Part shown: positions 51,976-60,289 of the stretch, one piece after another
Layout of the letters: the number at the start of each line of letters is the position of its first letter
Numbering within the stretch: position 1 is the first letter of the stretch
DNA from: Psychroserpens sp.
Lineage (GTDB): Bacteria; Bacteroidota; Bacteroidia; Flavobacteriales; Flavobacteriaceae
NCBI GenBank assembly: GCA_017643165.1
Contig: JAEPNY010000001.1
Span: 620,001-684,000 of the forward strand
Reading direction: 5' to 3'
DNA: 64,000 nucleotides
Notes under the pieces: generated by a model
Told to the model about the DNA's origin: nothing
What the model saw: the letters and a program-made list of their open reading frames with translations, nothing else
Databases searched by the model: none
Made by a program: the position numbers and the translations under genes

Positions 51976-53891
51976 ACAATAGGAAAAGTCTTCCAGAAGG
52001 TCGCGTAACTACGGTAGTAGCTGGTCATCAAAGCATATGCCTTACGCATTATAAAGGAAAGTTCAGTGCATTAGATAATTCCTGCCCGCATCAAGGAGGC
52101 CCTTTAGGTGAAGGGAGTATAGAAGATGGTTGGTTACGTTGTCCTTGGCATGGGTGGGATTATCATCCCTGTACAGGAATGTCTCCAGATGGTTTTGGGG
52201 ACGGACTTGAAACTTTTAATGTTAAAACTGAAAACGAAGCCATTTATGTAGAATTAGAGGAAGAACAAGAACACGAAACCACAGTTACAGACATTATGGC
52301 GGAAACGATGGTTAATTGGGGAGTGGATAGTGTTTTTGGAATGGTAGGTCATTCTAATCTTGGACTTGCTGACGCTTTAAGACGTCAAGAAGAAAAAGGG
52401 AAATTGAAATTTATAGGTATTCGTCACGAAGGTGCGGCATCTTTTGCAGCTTCGGCATATGGGAAGTTGACAGGGAAACCAGCAGCTTGTTTTGCCATCG
52501 CAGGTCCAGGAGCAACGAATATGTACACAGGTATGTGGGATGCAAAGGTAGATAGAGCACCATTACTGGCTTTAACCGGCCAAGTAGATACACAGGTCAT
52601 CGGTACAGGTAATTTTCAAGAATTAGATTTAGTCAATGCCTTTAGTAGTGTTTCAGGATTTAACCATAGAGCGCTAAATAACAGCAGGCACAGCGAATTA
52701 ATGACACTTGCAATTAAGCACGCTATAATCAATCGTGATGTATCGCATTTAACATTTCCCGATGAAATGCAAACGATAGTCGCAGATGAAAATGATAAGG
52801 CATCAAGTTCTGAAGATAGAATTACATCACTTACTATTACACCACCAAAAGAAGCTTTTGCGAAAGCAATAGAAATATTGAAAACAGCAAAACGTCCAAC
52901 GATTATCGTAGGTCACGGTGCACGTTTTCATATGGATAAAGTTATTGAGTTGGCAGAGTCGCTCAATTGTCCAGTTTTGACCACATTTAAAGGAAAAGGA
53001 TTGATACCAGATACGCACCCATTAGGTTGTGGTGTTCTTGGAAGAAGTGGTACACCAATCGCTTCTTACTTTATGAATGAGTCTGATGCTTTATTAGTTA
53101 TCGGAGCATCGTTCTCAAAGCACACAGGTGTTACACCTAAAAAACCTACGATTCAGATTGATTTTGACCCAATGGCATTGAGTAAATTTCATAAGATAGA
53201 TGCTGCGGTTTGGGGAGAGATTTCTGTTACTGTTGGAATGTTATTAGAGCAAGATTTGGATAAATCGATTAAGGTAAACCACACTTCTGAAATTAGTGAT
53301 AGATGGGCAATTTGGAGAGAAGAAAAGCAAAAGCGATTACTTGATGATTTAGGAAATGGAATAAGTTCTATTGCTGTGTTTGATGAACTAACAAAACAAG
53401 CACCAGAAAATGCTGTGATTACTGTAGATGTTGGGAATAATGCCTACTCTTTAGGACGTTATTTTGAGAGTAAACAACAGTCTTTCATTATGTCTGGCTA
53501 TTTAGGTTCTATCGGTTTTGCATATCCGGCAGCTATTGGTGCTTGGGCGGCAGTTGGTAATACAAGACCTGTAATTGCTGTAGCTGGAGATGGTGGTTTC
53601 TGCCAATATTTAGCAGAGATAACAACAGCAGTAAAATATAAAATGCCAATTAAACTCATCTTAATAAATAATAATGAGCTTGGTAAGATTTCAAAAGAAC
53701 AACGTGCTGGAATGTTCGATGTTTGGGCAACGAGTCTAGTAAATCCAGACTTTGCAGAATATGCGGATGGATGTGGTGCTTTAGGAATTAAAGTAACTGA
53801 GCAATCACAACTCAAAGATGCTATGGCAAAGGTTATGGCACACGATGGTCCAGCATTACTTGAAGTAGTATCAGACGTAAAACTGATATAA
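51942..53891 (+). CDS. Fusion of a Rieske [2Fe-2S] domain and a pyruvate oxidase-like TPP enzyme
   Basis: 649 residues. Residues 1-105 hold the Rieske site Cys48/His50 and Cys67/His70 (SCPHQGG, RCPWHGW). The rest is a full TPP-dependent enzyme of the POX/acetolactate synthase group: FGMVGHSNLG at the N-domain, GIRHEGAASFAASAYGK with the catalytic Glu, and the TPP/Mg site AGDGGFCQYLAEITTA and INNNELG. An electron-transfer domain on such an oxidase is unusual. It may pass electrons from 2-oxoacid decarboxylation to a quinone or other acceptor. Substrate unknown. Confidence 0.85.
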   Translation: MGKEKVWHKVLDNRKSLPEGRVTTVVAGHQSICLTHYKGKFSALDNSCPHQGGPLGEGSIEDGWLRCPWHGWDYHPCTGMSPDGFGDGLETFNVKTENEAIYVELEEEQEHETTVTDIMAETMVNWGVDSVFGMVGHSNLGLADALRRQEEKGKLKFIGIRHEGAASFAASAYGKLTGKPAACFAIAGPGATNMYTGMWDAKVDRAPLLALTGQVDTQVIGTGNFQELDLVNAFSSVSGFNHRALNNSRHSELMTLAIKHAIINRDVSHLTFPDEMQTIVADENDKASSSEDRITSLTITPPKEAFAKAIEILKTAKRPTIIVGHGARFHMDKVIELAESLNCPVLTTFKGKGLIPDTHPLGCGVLGRSGTPIASYFMNESDALLVIGASFSKHTGVTPKKPTIQIDFDPMALSKFHKIDAAVWGEISVTVGMLLEQDLDKSIKVNHTSEISDRWAIWREEKQKRLLDDLGNGISSIAVFDELTKQAPENAVITVDVGNNAYSLGRYFESKQQSFIMSGYLGSIGFAYPAAIGAWAAVGNTRPVIAVAGDGGFCQYLAEITTAVKYKMPIKLILINNNELGKISKEQRAGMFDVWATSLVNPDFAEYADGCGALGIKVTEQSQLKDAMAKVMAHDGPALLEVVSDVKLI

Positions 53892-53892
53892 G

Positions 53893-54720
53893 ATGATGAA
53901 ACTAACCAAAACCACTATAGACCAGCTGATTGTATGTGACCAAGTGTTTCACAATTGGGGAAGAATCGTAGGCACAATAGGGGAACTATTTGTACCACCA
54001 AAACCAGATGATAGTCATACTAATTTCTTTTACAATCACAACACAAAGCAAATAGAAGGAAGACAATTTGAGACACCAAATGGAAATCTATTTATCGCTT
54101 TTGATGTGGTAGAAAACGCTTTTCACTTTTATAGTGTAGCAAGTGGCAAAATAAAAGTAACTATTGAGGCGACACAAAATTATTTTCATATTATAAGTGG
54201 TATTCAAAAAGTGCTTGTGGCGAATGGTATTGCATCTTCCAGTTGTCCTGAAGTTGTTGAATTTAGATTTCCGCAACATTTTGATGAGGATGGAATTTCA
54301 AAATCAATTGATTCAAAAAGTAAGACAATGTGGATGCAGTTGCGAGACGGAGCAAACAGAATTTTATCCGAGATAACCCAAGAGTTAACCATAGAGAGTG
54401 AAATCCGTATATGGAAAACCAACTTTGATACAGGAATCTTTCATAATGACAATAAGGGTCTCAATCAGTGGGCTGGCCTTGCATCTGCGGACGATGAGGT
54501 AATAGATGTGCCATATTTTTATAATAGTATGGTTTACAAAAGTGCAGTAGTAAAGCCAATTGACTTGAAACCATTAAAAAACGGGTATTGGGAGCATATA
54601 AACTGGAATGGGGCGGTATTGCCTATTACCGAGTTTAATACAATAGAGGACTATTTAACTATAGCAAAACCCTTTTTACTGGAAAGTACCAAAGGCTTGC
54701 TTAATAAATTAAAACAATAA
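53893..54720 (+). CDS. Uncharacterised protein after the Rieske-TPP gene
   Basis: 275 residues, soluble, no signal peptide and no motif I can name. It has several aromatic-rich blocks (VCDQVFHNWGRIVGTIGELF, NQWAGLASADDEVIDVPYF). It starts 1 base after the Rieske-TPP gene and ends 2 bases before the antiporter gene. I do not recognise a family; a partner or substrate-binding role for the fusion enzyme is possible from position only. Confidence 0.6.
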   Translation: MMKLTKTTIDQLIVCDQVFHNWGRIVGTIGELFVPPKPDDSHTNFFYNHNTKQIEGRQFETPNGNLFIAFDVVENAFHFYSVASGKIKVTIEATQNYFHIISGIQKVLVANGIASSSCPEVVEFRFPQHFDEDGISKSIDSKSKTMWMQLRDGANRILSEITQELTIESEIRIWKTNFDTGIFHNDNKGLNQWAGLASADDEVIDVPYFYNSMVYKSAVVKPIDLKPLKNGYWEHINWNGAVLPITEFNTIEDYLTIAKPFLLESTKGLLNKLKQ

Positions 54721-54722
54721 TT

Positions 54723-55967
54723 ATGTTACAATCTTTTGCAATAATATTTGGTATATCTGCGCTGTTTAGCTTTATAAATAACAAGTGGCTGAAACTACCC
54801 ACAACTATTGGCCTTATGGTATTAAGCCTAGTTGCAGTAGGTCTTATCTATTTATTAAAACCACTTTACCCAAATCTATTTCTATTCTTTTGTACATTAG
54901 TCTTAGATGCAGATTTTGAGCATTTATTATTTGATGTACTTTTAAGCTTTTTGCTTTTTGCAGGAGCGATACATATTAATATTTCAGACCTTAAAAAGGA
55001 GCGATGGTCTGTATTTTTATTTGCAACACTTGGGACCTTAATATCAACTGCGCTGGTGGGAGGTCTCATATATGGCGCTTCAAAGTTATTTGGTCTTGAC
55101 TTTCCGTTTATATATGCATTATTGTTTGGGGCTTTAATATCTCCCACAGACCCTATTGCTGTACTTGCTATTTTAAAGAATACAACAGTTTCTAAAAGTC
55201 TACAACTTAAAATCGAAGGGGAATCATTATTTAACGACGGTATAGGCGTGGTTGTTTTTTCAGGATTACTATTGTTGTTGCCAATGTCTGGAGTAGATGA
55301 TTCGCACGTAGCATCTGAGATAGGTTTGTTATTTGTAGAAGAAGCCATTGGAGGGCTTCTATATGGCCTCGCTTTAGGTTTTATAGGTTATTTGCTCATA
55401 AAAAACAGTTGTTCTAATCCTCAACTTACGGTAATTATTAGTTTAGCTGTTTGTATGACAGGCTACTCTCTTGCAAGCCTTATTCACGTATCAGGCCCTT
55501 TAGCAATGGTGATTGCCGGATTAGTTATTGGAAATAAACTTAATATTAACCAAAAAGAGGCACCCGAATCTATTCATTTACTTAACGAGATATGGGAAGT
55601 GCTTGATGAAGTTCTTAATGGAGTTTTATTTGTGCTTATAGGACTGGCGCTACATTTATTGGATTTTGATACGACAACAATAATCTTTGGTTTATTGGCG
55701 GTACTCATTGTTCTTGGTAGTCGTTTTTTTTCGGTCTTTTCTATGTATTCTTTATTAAAGCATAAAGATGATATGTCGCCGATGAGTACTATAAAAGTTC
55801 TTACCTGGGGAGGATTGCGAGGAGGTATATCTATAGCTCTGGCATTAAGTTTGGGGAATTATGAATATGGAAATCACATTATAGTTATCACATACATTGT
55901 CGTGCTTTTCTCAATATTAGTACAAGGCTTGAGTATAGGGAAATTACTGAAATGGATATATAAATAG
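54723..55967 (+). CDS. Sodium/proton antiporter of the CPA1 (NhaP/NHE) family
   Basis: 414 residues with about 12 helices. The CPA1 hallmark is in helix 5: ALISPTDPIAVLAILK with the ion-binding Asp, followed by IEGESLFNDGIGVVVF. A conserved Arg-rich loop (LGSRFFSVF, LTWGGLRGGISIALALSLG) marks the C-terminal core. It exchanges Na+ (or K+) and H+, important for a marine bacterium. It is at the end of the AhpD-to-unknown run, 2 bases from the unknown gene. Confidence 0.9.
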   Translation: MLQSFAIIFGISALFSFINNKWLKLPTTIGLMVLSLVAVGLIYLLKPLYPNLFLFFCTLVLDADFEHLLFDVLLSFLLFAGAIHINISDLKKERWSVFLFATLGTLISTALVGGLIYGASKLFGLDFPFIYALLFGALISPTDPIAVLAILKNTTVSKSLQLKIEGESLFNDGIGVVVFSGLLLLLPMSGVDDSHVASEIGLLFVEEAIGGLLYGLALGFIGYLLIKNSCSNPQLTVIISLAVCMTGYSLASLIHVSGPLAMVIAGLVIGNKLNINQKEAPESIHLLNEIWEVLDEVLNGVLFVLIGLALHLLDFDTTTIIFGLLAVLIVLGSRFFSVFSMYSLLKHKDDMSPMSTIKVLTWGGLRGGISIALALSLGNYEYGNHIIVITYIVVLFSILVQGLSIGKLLKWIYK

Positions 55968-56029
55968 CTTTTAATAACTGGTTGTAATTTTTGCAACTAC
56001 TTAATAATTATTGCTATTGTAAAAATAAT

Positions 56030-57739
56030 ATGAATAGGACTATAAAAATACTTTTAACGGGGCTTGGTATTAGCTTTTTTGGGGCATTGCCGTTCGGGAC
56101 ATTAAACATTACTGCTTTCCAAATCGCTGCTTCTAAATCTATATCGGAGGGTGTTTTATTTGCTTTTGCCGTGGTATTTGTTGAGATTGTAGTAGTTAGA
56201 TTGACACTAATAAGCTTTGTGAAAAAAGATTTCAGCAAAAAACTTTCATTTTATTTGTACCCAATTGCGATACTTCTAATTACTTATCTCTCATTAGTAA
56301 ATTTTGGTAATTACAATAAAAATCTACAATTAGAAGCAACAATCTACACTAAGTCTACACTGTCATCCCCAATTTTATTAGGCTTGTTATTAAGCGCGTT
56401 AAATCCATTTCAAATTCCATTTTGGATGGGGTGGAATACTATTTTAATTTCAAAAAAAATATTAGATAAATCCTTTTATAGTATTCTGTCTTATCTTCTA
56501 GGGATAGGAATCGGAACCTTATCTGCTTTGTTGGCTTTTATTCTATTAGGCTCAAATATTTTAGAAAATAGAACAGAATATTCGAGTGTTATATCTCTTT
56601 TAATGGGGTTTTTGTATTTAGGTTTTTCTATTTATCTGATTGTTTTGTTTTACAAAAAACATAAACAAAAAATACAATTAATTAATTCAAAAATTAATAG
56701 TTATACACGATTAAAACTATATCAGGTAACACATTGGGAGTTCTGGCCAATGTGGGCGATATATTATCCATTATTCCCTGTTTGGTTATATCTTGCTATG
56801 AGAGCCAAATCTTTTTTCTTTTTTAATGCAGCTAACCCAAAAATAACTAATGGAGGAATGGTTATGGAGTCTAAGAAAGAAATTTATGATATGATTCCAA
56901 ACCAATTTATTCCCAAAACTATTTTAATAACTAATGGAGAAAAACTCTCGAAAATACAAATGGCGATTGAAGAAGCGAGCATTGAGTTTCCCTTCATCGC
57001 TAAACCAGATATTGGGATGAAGGGTTTCGGTGTTGAAAAAATTAATACTATTTATGACCTAAAACTGTATTTGGATAAGATTTCAGTCAATTTTTTAATT
57101 CAAGAATATATAGATTTTCCTAATGAAATTGGGGTTTTTTATGTCCGCCAACCCAATGAAAAAAGAGGGAAAATCACGGGGATTGTTTCAAAAGAATTTT
57201 TAAGCGTTACTGGAAACGGTAAGGACTCGTTACTAAATCTTATTAAACAAAACCCACGTAGTCATTTTCAGCTCTCAACATTGAAAAAGAAATACAAGAA
57301 AATTATTCATGAGGTTTTACCAGTAGGAAAAAATTTTGTGTTGGTTCCTTTTGGAAGCCATACAAGAGGAGCAAGGTTTATAGATGACTCAAATAAAGTC
57401 ACTAATGATATTTTAAATGTTGTTGATGCAATTTGTATGGAATTGCCTGAATTTCATTATGGGCGATTAGATATTCGTCTTAATTCATTTGAAGACTTAG
57501 CCAAAAGGAAAAGTTTTAGCATTATAGAGATTAATGGGGCTGGTAGCGAACCAACTCACATATATGACTCTAAACATTCTATTTTCTTTGCTTGGAAAGA
57601 AATTGTAAGGCATTGGTATATGATGTGCAAGATTAGTCTAAAAAATAAAGAAAAGGGCTATACATATTTGAGCTTTAAAGAAGGTAAAGCTATTTTTAAG
57701 GCAAATAGAATTTTAGAACAACATTTGAAAGTAATCTAA
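56030..57739 (+). CDS. LysE-type membrane domain fused to an ATP-grasp domain
   Basis: About 569 residues from ATG 56030 (an in-frame TTG at 55991 is rejected). The first 215 residues form a LysE/RhtB-like exporter domain of about six helices (GISFFGALPFGTLNITAFQ, LLSALNPFQIPFWMGW). From about 225 on is an ATP-grasp enzyme: HWEFWPMWAIYYPLFP, FFFFNAANPKITNGGM, PFIAKPDIGMKGFGV, IQEYIDFPNEIGVFY, and the metal site IIEINGAGSEPTHIY. Similar ATP-grasp proteins occur alone in Bacteroidota. The fusion suggests ligation and export of an amino acid or peptide. That is inference. Confidence 0.8.
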   Translation: MNRTIKILLTGLGISFFGALPFGTLNITAFQIAASKSISEGVLFAFAVVFVEIVVVRLTLISFVKKDFSKKLSFYLYPIAILLITYLSLVNFGNYNKNLQLEATIYTKSTLSSPILLGLLLSALNPFQIPFWMGWNTILISKKILDKSFYSILSYLLGIGIGTLSALLAFILLGSNILENRTEYSSVISLLMGFLYLGFSIYLIVLFYKKHKQKIQLINSKINSYTRLKLYQVTHWEFWPMWAIYYPLFPVWLYLAMRAKSFFFFNAANPKITNGGMVMESKKEIYDMIPNQFIPKTILITNGEKLSKIQMAIEEASIEFPFIAKPDIGMKGFGVEKINTIYDLKLYLDKISVNFLIQEYIDFPNEIGVFYVRQPNEKRGKITGIVSKEFLSVTGNGKDSLLNLIKQNPRSHFQLSTLKKKYKKIIHEVLPVGKNFVLVPFGSHTRGARFIDDSNKVTNDILNVVDAICMELPEFHYGRLDIRLNSFEDLAKRKSFSIIEINGAGSEPTHIYDSKHSIFFAWKEIVRHWYMMCKISLKNKEKGYTYLSFKEGKAIFKANRILEQHLKVI

Positions 57740-57816
57740 ATTCAAGCAAATAGAAACATAACATATTTTGAGCTTGGATGTATTCATCTTTTTTAAACCA
57801 ATAAAACTAGTATATT

Positions 57817-58098
57817 ATGAAAGCAATATGGAACAATCAAATATTAGCTGAAAGTGACAAAACAGTTATTATAGAGAATAATCATTATTTTCCTCCAGAC
57901 AGTTTAAATAAAGAATTCTTTAGGTCTAGCGAGTTGCACTCAACTTGCCCTTGGAAAGGAAAAGCATCATATTATTCATTAGAAGTAGATGGAAAAGAGA
58001 ATAAAGATGCGGCTTGGTATTATGAAAATCCTTCAGAATTGGTAAAGGGGATTAAAAATCACGTTGCTTTTTGGAGAGGTGTAAAAGTAATCAAATAA
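57817..58098 (+). CDS. DUF427 protein
   Basis: 93 residues, all soluble. It has the DUF427 core: MKAIWNNQILAESDKTVIIE, NHYFPPDSL, STCPWKGKASYYSLEVDG and ENKDAAWYYENP. The domain is a compact beta-barrel of unknown function, common in actinobacteria and also in flavobacteria, often near oxidoreductases. It may bind a small ligand. It is 11 bases from the DUF2721-like gene. Confidence 0.85.
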   Translation: MKAIWNNQILAESDKTVIIENNHYFPPDSLNKEFFRSSELHSTCPWKGKASYYSLEVDGKENKDAAWYYENPSELVKGIKNHVAFWRGVKVIK

Positions 58099-58109
58099 TA
58101 TATAAGGAT

Positions 58110-58502
58110 ATGCAAGAATGGTATTTACCAATTACAATATTACCAGCATTAGGAATGCTTATTCTATCTACCACAAGTCAGATGATGACTCTAAGTAATG
58201 AGATTAATGGTTTGTTGCAGCAAAAATGTACTGACTTTCAGCATTTAATTTCCTCTAAAAAACTAAAGCAGTTAGGTCTACTTACAAGAGCAGGAACTTT
58301 ACTTTATCTAGCTTCAGGGATTTATGTGCTTTCTGGTATTTTGGGTGCTTTGTTAGAGACAAATTCATTCTTTGATGTGCCAAGCTTATTATTATATATG
58401 GGAACTATATTTTTATTTATAGCATTTATTATATTAATTATTTACGCTTTTAGAACAGTTAGAATAAGACAATTACAATTTGATAACAATCATAATTTAT
58501 AG
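58110..58502 (+). CDS. DUF2721-like membrane protein
   Basis: About 130 residues from the ATG at 58110; the longer TTG frame from 58071 overlaps DUF427 and is rejected. Three membrane helices, the first near LPITILPALGMLILSTTSQM, with a polar middle and two helices at the C-terminus. It resembles DUF2721 membrane proteins. Function unknown. Its stop is directly followed by the TTG of the MsrA-like gene. Confidence 0.65.
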   Translation: MQEWYLPITILPALGMLILSTTSQMMTLSNEINGLLQQKCTDFQHLISSKKLKQLGLLTRAGTLLYLASGIYVLSGILGALLETNSFFDVPSLLLYMGTIFLFIAFIILIIYAFRTVRIRQLQFDNNHNL

Positions 58503-59021
58503 TTGAAAAAGTTAAAAAAAATAGGATTTGGTGGTGGTTGCCATTGGTGTACCGAAGCAGTTTTTCAATCACTTAAAGGGGTAAAGAGTGTGCAGCAGGG
58601 TTGGATAGCATCTAAGAATGAACACTTTGAATTTTCTGAGGCTGTAATTGTAGATTTTGACCCTTCATCTATTCCTTTAAAAGTTTTAATAGAAATCCAC
58701 TTGCATACGCATAAAAGTACATCCGAGCACAGTATGCGAAAAAAGTATCGTTCAGCGGTTTATGTTTTTAATCAAGAAGATGAAGTGATTGTTATGAATA
58801 CTATTTTGGAGTTACAGTCAAACTTTAATAATAAATTAGTTACTAAAGTACTTGGTTTTTCAAAATTTAAACCATCTCGCGAAGAAATCGCAAATTATTA
58901 CTACAGAAATCCAAAAAAGCCTTTTTGTGAAACGTTTATTAATCCAAAATTACAGTTCTTGTTAAAAGAATATTCTGGATATGTAAGTGAGCAATTGAAA
59001 GAAATCAAAATAGAAAAATAA
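58503..59021 (+). CDS. Divergent MsrA-like protein
   Basis: 172 residues, TTG start immediately on the previous stop. Cys13 in GGGCHWCTEAVF keeps the MsrA nucleophile position, but Phe is replaced by His. The GYxGG turn is GWIAS, the HNPTT block is HTHKSTSEH, the QGxDxG loop is MRKKYRSAV and the WxAExYHQxY end is missing. So it keeps the fold and the Tyr-Arg-Ser patch but not most of the methionine sulfoxide pocket. It may act on another sulfoxide or have lost the activity. Confidence 0.75.
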   Translation: MKKLKKIGFGGGCHWCTEAVFQSLKGVKSVQQGWIASKNEHFEFSEAVIVDFDPSSIPLKVLIEIHLHTHKSTSEHSMRKKYRSAVYVFNQEDEVIVMNTILELQSNFNNKLVTKVLGFSKFKPSREEIANYYYRNPKKPFCETFINPKLQFLLKEYSGYVSEQLKEIKIEK

Positions 59022-59039
59022 AACACAAAACAAGATATA

Positions 59040-59318
59040 ATGTCAAGAATAGAAAATATAAAATCCTTTTTTCAACAAAATGAGAGTAATGAAGCAACTG
59101 GTAAAGCACCTAAAGGAGTGTGTCCAAATTGTTGGGGAGCGCAAGAATGGGAAAACGAATATTACAAATTTAAGAAAGGTAACAACGGAAACTATGATAA
59201 TAATACCTATGATACTTTTATTATGAAAGTAGCAAGAATGCTCGGTAAGATTGCATCAGAAGGTAATCAATATGTCTGTGAGACTTGCAAGATGAAATTT
59301 GAAAAATTACCTGTATAA
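59040..59318 (+). CDS. Small zinc-ribbon-like protein
   Basis: 92 residues. Two CxxC pairs, VCPNCWGAQEW near residue 28 and YVCETCKMKFE near the end, could hold one zinc. The middle is polar and lysine-rich. It is short and soluble; I do not recognise a family. It is 18 bases after the MsrA-like gene and 29 bases before the hydrolase gene, so it belongs to the same run. Confidence 0.65.
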   Translation: MSRIENIKSFFQQNESNEATGKAPKGVCPNCWGAQEWENEYYKFKKGNNGNYDNNTYDTFIMKVARMLGKIASEGNQYVCETCKMKFEKLPV

Positions 59319-59347
59319 ATTGGAGTTCTAGTAGTAAAATAAAATAT

Positions 59348-60220
59348 ATGTTTGATACAATCACTTATAAAGCTTTTCGCAAAAGTCAAAAATCTTTTCT
59401 TTCAAAAGATGGAGAAATTAAGTTTATTGAAGAAGGAAGTGGTCCAGCACTTTTATTATTACACGGAATCCCTACATCAGGATGGTTGTATAGAAAAATG
59501 ATAACACCTCTTGTTAATGAAGGTTACAGGGTAATTGTACCCGATATGTTAGGTTTTGGTGGTAGCGATTCACCAAAAGGTTATGAGATTTATAGTGAAC
59601 CAATCCAAGCGCAGAGATTGCTGGCTTTAATGGATTCATTAAAGCTAAAAAACTGGATACACGTTTTTCATGATGCAGGTGGTTTATGGACTTGGGAATT
59701 ACTGAAAAAACAACCAAATAGAATTAATAGACTTGTAATATTAAATACAATTATTTATAAAGATGGTTTTAAACCGCCTATCCGTTTTGGTAGAAATTTC
59801 ATAACCAAAGGAATCATGACTTTGTATAAAACAAAGTTGATCAATGACTTTCTTATTAAAAAACTTTTTGAAGGAGGATTGTCAAAAGTTGTGCTTTCTA
59901 AATCTGAATTAGAAGGATATAGACTTCCGCTTTTAGAAGGGAAAATCAATGGGATGTATTATTTTTTCTCAAAAACATGCCATAACATAGAGAACTATAA
60001 ATCGCTATTACAGAGCTTAAATATTCCAGCATCAGTTATTTGGGGTAAGAATGATGTGTTTCTGCTTTGGAAGCTTCAAGCAGAGAAGGTGGTAGAAGAT
60101 TTGAAAATAACGAAAGACAATATTCACTTACTAGATGCAAAGCATTTTATTCAAGAAGAAATACCAAAAGAAATCTGTAACCTCATTATAAATTACAATT
60201 CAATGAAGATTGCGAAGTAA
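59348..60220 (+). CDS. Alpha/beta hydrolase with an Asp nucleophile (dehalogenase/epoxide hydrolase-like)
   Basis: 290 residues. Oxyanion motif LLLHGIPTSGWLYRK, then VIVPDMLGFGGSD, and the nucleophile elbow HVFHDAGGLWTWE with Asp109 where serine hydrolases have Ser. This places it with haloalkane dehalogenases and epoxide hydrolases rather than esterases. His near the end (AKHFIQEE) completes the catalytic set. Substrate unknown. Confidence 0.82.
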   Translation: MFDTITYKAFRKSQKSFLSKDGEIKFIEEGSGPALLLLHGIPTSGWLYRKMITPLVNEGYRVIVPDMLGFGGSDSPKGYEIYSEPIQAQRLLALMDSLKLKNWIHVFHDAGGLWTWELLKKQPNRINRLVILNTIIYKDGFKPPIRFGRNFITKGIMTLYKTKLINDFLIKKLFEGGLSKVVLSKSELEGYRLPLLEGKINGMYYFFSKTCHNIENYKSLLQSLNIPASVIWGKNDVFLLWKLQAEKVVEDLKITKDNIHLLDAKHFIQEEIPKEICNLIINYNSMKIAK

Positions 60221-60289
60221 AAAACAATAAGCAGCCTGTTTATATGAAAGTATATTACACATCATCATAAACCCTAAAATAATAGAACT

